Below, in pieces: positions 4,673-7,730 of a stretch of 7,730 bases of DNA. The stretch's first letter is position 1, and every line of letters starts with the position of its first letter. Location of the stretch: contig JAFGOU010000077.1 in assembly GCA_016926315.1 (NCBI GenBank), forward strand, positions 1 to 7,730. Reading direction: 5' to 3'. The notes beneath the pieces were generated by a model. It ran no database searches. It was not told where the DNA came from and saw nothing but the letters and a program-made list of their open reading frames with translations. The position numbers were made by a program, and so were the translations under genes. The stretch is from Chitinispirillaceae bacterium (lineage in GTDB: Bacteria; Fibrobacterota; Chitinivibrionia; Chitinivibrionales; Chitinispirillaceae).

Positions 4673-6474
4673 GCGTTTTTCTCCTCTCCCCTGGCTCCTG
4701 CCGGAGCGGTTATTATGGGTGCCGCGGGAACAACAGGTACTTTTTCCCGTCGACGGATGAAAATCACGATCCCGATAAAGATTACGATGAGCGGCATCGC
4801 GATGATATTGATAAAACGGATAACTCCCGGCTTAGACGAACCCTTTTTCAGCAGATCGGCGTCGATCGTGCGGTCCTTGACAGCCCGGGTACGTACGGCG
4901 ATAAGGTTGGCATCCTGAGAAAACCAGTCGACCAGGTTCTGGATCATCATGATGTTCTGGGGAGCGGCATTCTGGGACGAAACAAATCCGGCGTTTGAAA
5001 CAACGACCAGCTGTCCCGCGCTGTTCGATTCGGCTACCGCCCGGTTCGCGTGAAGATCATTCGCGAGATCGATCTTGCTGAGTGAGTCTCCGAGGACTTC
5101 CTGTTTGAGGGGTGGAACCGATTTGCCCGCAAAGAAGCTTTTAAAACTGCCGTTCAGATGGACCGCCACCGGGTGCGGCATAAGCTTATCGGCCGCCGGC
5201 TGCCACTGCTGCTGCGGATTAAGATCGATATAGCCCGAAACGGTCCAGCTTTTGGGAGAGGTCTTCGCGAGCACGACCGCCTTTACCCCGCTCTGGACCG
5301 ATGCGGTCGACGCGGCGGTATCCTTTGCACCGCTTTTTTCGGGCGTCACGAGATCGACGAGAAGGGTAATAGGATTGGGCCACGGCAGGATGACATCGGA
5401 GAGCGGCGCCACGGCAGGATTGTCCTTGAAAAAACTTTCCGCTCCGAGGCGGACGAAATAGGGATACGGCATGGCAACGTTCATGGAAAAGGGCCCGACC
5501 TTCTGCGGAACCTGAACCTGGCCGCACGAGGCGTCGAGCAGCATGCTCTGTTCCACTTTTGCCCCGTAGAATTTCACCAGTTCAAGAAGCTTGGAATCGA
5601 CGTTCACGGCCTGCGGCCCGTATTGCGGGTGGAAATCGACCCGCATGGCGTCGGCCAGTACGACCAGGTTGCCGCCCTTCATGAAATACTGGTCGATTTC
5701 AAAAAGGGCCCGGTCGGTAAAACTGAAAGAACCGGGCACGACGATGGTTCTGATCGTGCTGTCGATCGGCTCTCCCTTGAATGCGTCGATCGTGACCACG
5801 TCGTAATTCTGCCTGAGCGACTCGAACAGCGGCTTGAATTTTTCATCGGTCCGCTCCTTTTTGGCATCCTCGGGCATCTGCCGCATCACCTGGGGCGGGT
5901 AATCAACCATGGTATCGACCTTGACAATGCCGACCTTTGGCGTTTCGGTGCGCGACACCTTCATGATTGCGAGGGTAAGGTCGTATTCGAGGTTCTGCAG
6001 GTTCTGTACCACGGGCAGCACCTCCTTTTTATCGGCGAACAGCACGGCGATACCCATATACCCGTTCATGACCTGCGCCTTGTCCTTTTCAAAGGTCTGG
6101 AGTTGTATCTCCGGGATCCCCATTGAACGGGCTTCAGACTTCAGATTTTCGGATTCCGCCGGATCGACCCAGGAAACGCGCAGTTTCTTGCCGCCATAGG
6201 CCTTGTACTCGGAGAGCATATCCTTGACGTCGGTCACGGTCCGGTGCAGATTGGGCGGAAGGTTCGCGGAAAAATAGACCTTGATGTTGATAACGTCGTC
6301 AAGACCCTTGAGGATTTTTTTTGTCGCCTTCGATATGCTGTATGCCTTGCCCTCGGTAAGATCGATTCTGCCGAACGACATGGTGGCGAGATAGTTGACC
6401 ACGGCGATCAGGCCGATGATAATCAGTATATAAACGATCAGTTCCGTACGGGATTTGATTTTTTTTGTTTCCAT
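4669..6474 (-). CDS. GldG-like ABC-type auxiliary protein (ABC_transp_aux family)
   Basis: This 601-residue protein has an N-terminal membrane helix (about residues 11-32, ELIVYILIIIGLIAVVNYLA), a large extracytoplasmic domain of about 520 residues and a C-terminal helix (about 555-573) followed by RRREK and a Pro/Ala-rich cytoplasmic tail. The segment LTEGKAYSISKATKKILKGL and the following VKVYFSANLPP-like stretch are hallmarks of GldG and the IFT52-like auxiliary domain of ABC transporters. In Flavobacterium johnsoniae GldG works with GldA and GldF in gliding; in other bacteria the role is unknown. The frame extends to 6558, but that part overlaps the permease gene. ATG 6474 gives the usual MxxKK-type start with AAGGAG about 12 bases upstream, and sits 17 bases after the permease stop. 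A 20-residue low-complexity Ala/Ser/Thr stretch (SGAKDTAASTASVQSG) interrupts the middle of the domain, probably a surface loop. Confidence 0.88.
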   Translation of the reverse strand: METKKIKSRTELIVYILIIIGLIAVVNYLATMSFGRIDLTEGKAYSISKATKKILKGLDDVINIKVYFSANLPPNLHRTVTDVKDMLSEYKAYGGKKLRVSWVDPAESENLKSEARSMGIPEIQLQTFEKDKAQVMNGYMGIAVLFADKKEVLPVVQNLQNLEYDLTLAIMKVSRTETPKVGIVKVDTMVDYPPQVMRQMPEDAKKERTDEKFKPLFESLRQNYDVVTIDAFKGEPIDSTIRTIVVPGSFSFTDRALFEIDQYFMKGGNLVVLADAMRVDFHPQYGPQAVNVDSKLLELVKFYGAKVEQSMLLDASCGQVQVPQKVGPFSMNVAMPYPYFVRLGAESFFKDNPAVAPLSDVILPWPNPITLLVDLVTPEKSGAKDTAASTASVQSGVKAVVLAKTSPKSWTVSGYIDLNPQQQWQPAADKLMPHPVAVHLNGSFKSFFAGKSVPPLKQEVLGDSLSKIDLANDLHANRAVAESNSAGQLVVVSNAGFVSSQNAAPQNIMMIQNLVDWFSQDANLIAVRTRAVKDRTIDADLLKKGSSKPGVIRFINIIAMPLIVIFIGIVIFIRRREKVPVVPAAPIITAPAGARGEEKNA

Positions 6475-6491
6475 AGTGTGTCGTCTCTCCT

Positions 6492-7208
6492 TTATTCCCA
6501 TTTCCTGCTGGCCAGGGATTGAACGTTCAGAAACAGGAAAAATCCGATGATCGAGCAATAGTAGATGATATCGCGGGAGTCAACGACCCCGCGTTCGATG
6601 CTGTTGAAGTGGTTGGCCAGGCCCAGATAGCTCAGGGCCGGCACGAGCCACTGCGGCGCAGCCATGGTAAAAAAGGGATTGCCCACGATGAAAAGCGCAA
6701 AGGTGGCCACCACGCCGAGAATGAAGGCGATGATCTGGTTTTCGGTATACGACGATACCCACATACCGATGGCGATGTAGGCGCCTCCCATGAGCAGCGC
6801 GCCGAGATACCCGCCCGCCATCGGCCCGATGTCGGGGTTCCCGATCATAATGATGGTGATGGGAATGGTGATTGACAGCACTATGACGATCACCAGGAAA
6901 CTGAACGCGGCCATGAATTTGCCCGCCACGACCTGGACATCGCTCACCGGCCAGGTAAGCAGCAGTTCGAGTGTCCGCACCTTTTTCTCTTCAGCCCAGC
7001 TCCTCATGGTGATCGCAGGAACGAAGAAAAGGAATATCCACGGCAGGAGCTGGAAATAGCCGCGCATATCGGCCTGGTTGATCAGGAAAAAGCTCTGAAA
7101 AAAGAGAAAGTTCGAAACCACCAGATACACCGTGATAAAAACATAGGCGATCGGCGAGATGAAGTACGATTTGAACTCTTTTTTAAAAATGGCTAAAATG
7201 TTGTCCAT
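6492..7208 (-). CDS. ABC-2 type transporter permease, GldF-like
   Basis: The protein has 238 residues and about six membrane spans (roughly 16-40, 55-75, 100-125, 135-160, 165-190 and 215-235). The cytoplasmic coupling motif EEKKVRTLELLLTWPVSDVQ between spans two and three is diagnostic of the ABC-2/NosY-GldF permeases, and SPIAYVFITVYLVVSN at the start is equally typical. It would form the membrane channel or mechanotransmission part powered by the ATPase encoded immediately upstream. The ATG lies two bases after the ATPase stop with AAGGGG as ribosome site inside the ATPase gene end, so the two are coupled. The substrate is unknown. GldF in gliding Bacteroidota is the best-studied relative, but this family also serves non-motile bacteria, so motility is not implied. 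Confidence 0.9.
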   Translation of the reverse strand: MDNILAIFKKEFKSYFISPIAYVFITVYLVVSNFLFFQSFFLINQADMRGYFQLLPWIFLFFVPAITMRSWAEEKKVRTLELLLTWPVSDVQVVAGKFMAAFSFLVIVIVLSITIPITIIMIGNPDIGPMAGGYLGALLMGGAYIAIGMWVSSYTENQIIAFILGVVATFALFIVGNPFFTMAAPQWLVPALSYLGLANHFNSIERGVVDSRDIIYYCSIIGFFLFLNVQSLASRKWE

Positions 7209-7210
7209 GA

Positions 7211-7730
7211 TTAACCCCTTGTCAGTTGCGTGAACACGTCTTCGAGGCTTGCGGTTTCATGCTTGAGCTCGGACAAGGTCCAGCCCTTTGAAACCACACA
7301 CTTGAAAATCTCTTCGCCGATGTCGCCGCTCGAAGCGCAGAGAATTTCGGCGGTCGTCCACTCCAGGGCCGCGCCCTTGATCGTGACGCCGGATACGCCG
7401 GGCATGCTTGCCAGTGCGCTCTGCACCGCAGCGCGATCGGCCCGCACCGTCACCAGGTAACGGTTTCCCTTGCTCGATCGGGCGGTAAGTTCATCGGACG
7501 TTCCGCTGGCAACGATCTGGCCTTCGTTGATGATGATGATGCGGGAACAGGTGGCGCTTACCTCGGGAAGGATATGCGAGCAGTAGATGACGGTTTTGTG
7601 GGCTCCGATGCTTTTAATGAGCTGCCGGATCTCGACGATCTGGTTGGGGTCAAGCCCGGACATCGGTTCGTCGAGGATCAAAAGGTCGGGGTTGTGCATC
7701 ATCGACTGCGCCAGTCCGACGCGCTGACGG
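7211..7730 (-). CDS. ABC transporter ATP-binding protein, C-terminal part (5' end outside the window)
   Basis: The frame is open through the right edge, so 7702 is an internal Met and not the start. In frame from 7729 the visible part begins RQRVGLAQSMMHNPDLLILD. It holds the end of the ABC signature, Walker B LLILDEP, the D-loop SGLDP and the H-loop SH in YCSHILPE. The Walker A and start codon lie beyond the edge. After the ATPase core comes a C-terminal domain of about 90 residues with RYLVTVRADRAAVQ and the closing ETASLEDVFTQLTRG, as in GldA- and CcmA-type exporters. The product energises the permease encoded two bases downstream. The gene is the first visible gene of the operon, and the operon promoter is not in the window. 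Confidence 0.93.
   Translation of the reverse strand, partial: RQRVGLAQSMMHNPDLLILDEPMSGLDPNQIVEIRQLIKSIGAHKTVIYCSHILPEVSATCSRIIIINEGQIVASGTSDELTARSSKGNRYLVTVRADRAAVQSALASMPGVSGVTIKGAALEWTTAEILCASSGDIGEEIFKCVVSKGWTLSELKHETASLEDVFTQLTRG

Noticed and set aside
4064..4918. 284-codon plus-strand open frame across the DUF4340/GldG junction
   Set aside because: It spans the junction of two well-supported minus-strand genes and has no recognisable domain.
5158..6126. 322-codon plus-strand open frame inside the GldG-like gene
   Set aside because: The translation is His/Arg/Asp-rich low-quality sequence typical of an antisense shadow, while the minus strand has clear family motifs and operon spacing.
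6475..6558. N-terminal extension of the GldG-like protein to 6558
   Set aside because: It would overlap the permease gene by 67 bases; ATG 6474 has a ribosome site and gives the typical start just before the membrane helix.

Overview
The window is an ordinary-looking, gene-dense stretch of a moderately GC-rich bacterial chromosome. The proteins suggest a Gram-negative-type organism, with several single-span proteins that carry large extracytoplasmic domains. A very small AURKAIP1/COX24-type basic protein and a Gld-type ABC module would fit the Fibrobacterota/Bacteroidota-Chlorobi side of the tree. That placement is a weak inference, because no rRNA or other strong taxonomic marker is present.

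Left part (1-1592). The 5' end of a RecD2-type helicase gene runs off the left edge on the minus strand. Just upstream of it on the same strand is a 29-codon gene for an extremely basic AURKAIP1/COX24-family peptide, with a good Shine-Dalgarno site, a likely promoter and a clear intrinsic terminator. Divergent from it, on the plus strand, is an unfamiliar 389-residue membrane protein. Its N-terminus resembles the ribosomal L7/L12 C-terminal fold, followed by one membrane span and a TPR-like extracytoplasmic part. A strong promoter lies so close to its ATG that the mRNA would be nearly leaderless.

Middle part (1579-3563). A minus-strand gene with a DUF2007-like segment converges on the previous gene with a 14-base overlap. 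Divergent from it is a Cof-type HAD phosphatase; the 123-base gap holds likely back-to-back promoters and an inverted repeat. After the HAD gene comes a 44-50 codon open remnant that matches only the C-terminal end of a DUF486 (DMT-family) membrane protein. It is probably a truncated pseudogene.

Right part (3526-7730). A minus-strand operon, read right to left, encodes an ABC ATPase (its 5' end is cut by the window edge), an ABC-2 permease (GldF-like), a GldG-like extracytoplasmic auxiliary protein and a DUF4340 protein. It ends at a perfect 14-bp-stem terminator. Intergenic distances of 2 and 17 bases and an ATGA overlap indicate translational coupling and one machine. This gene order is a known but functionally poorly defined module; it is related to the gliding-associated GldA-GldF-GldG transporter, but gliding cannot be inferred from it.

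No CRISPR array, tRNA, rRNA, insertion sequence or phage gene was seen. No stretch longer than 300 bases lacks a gene.
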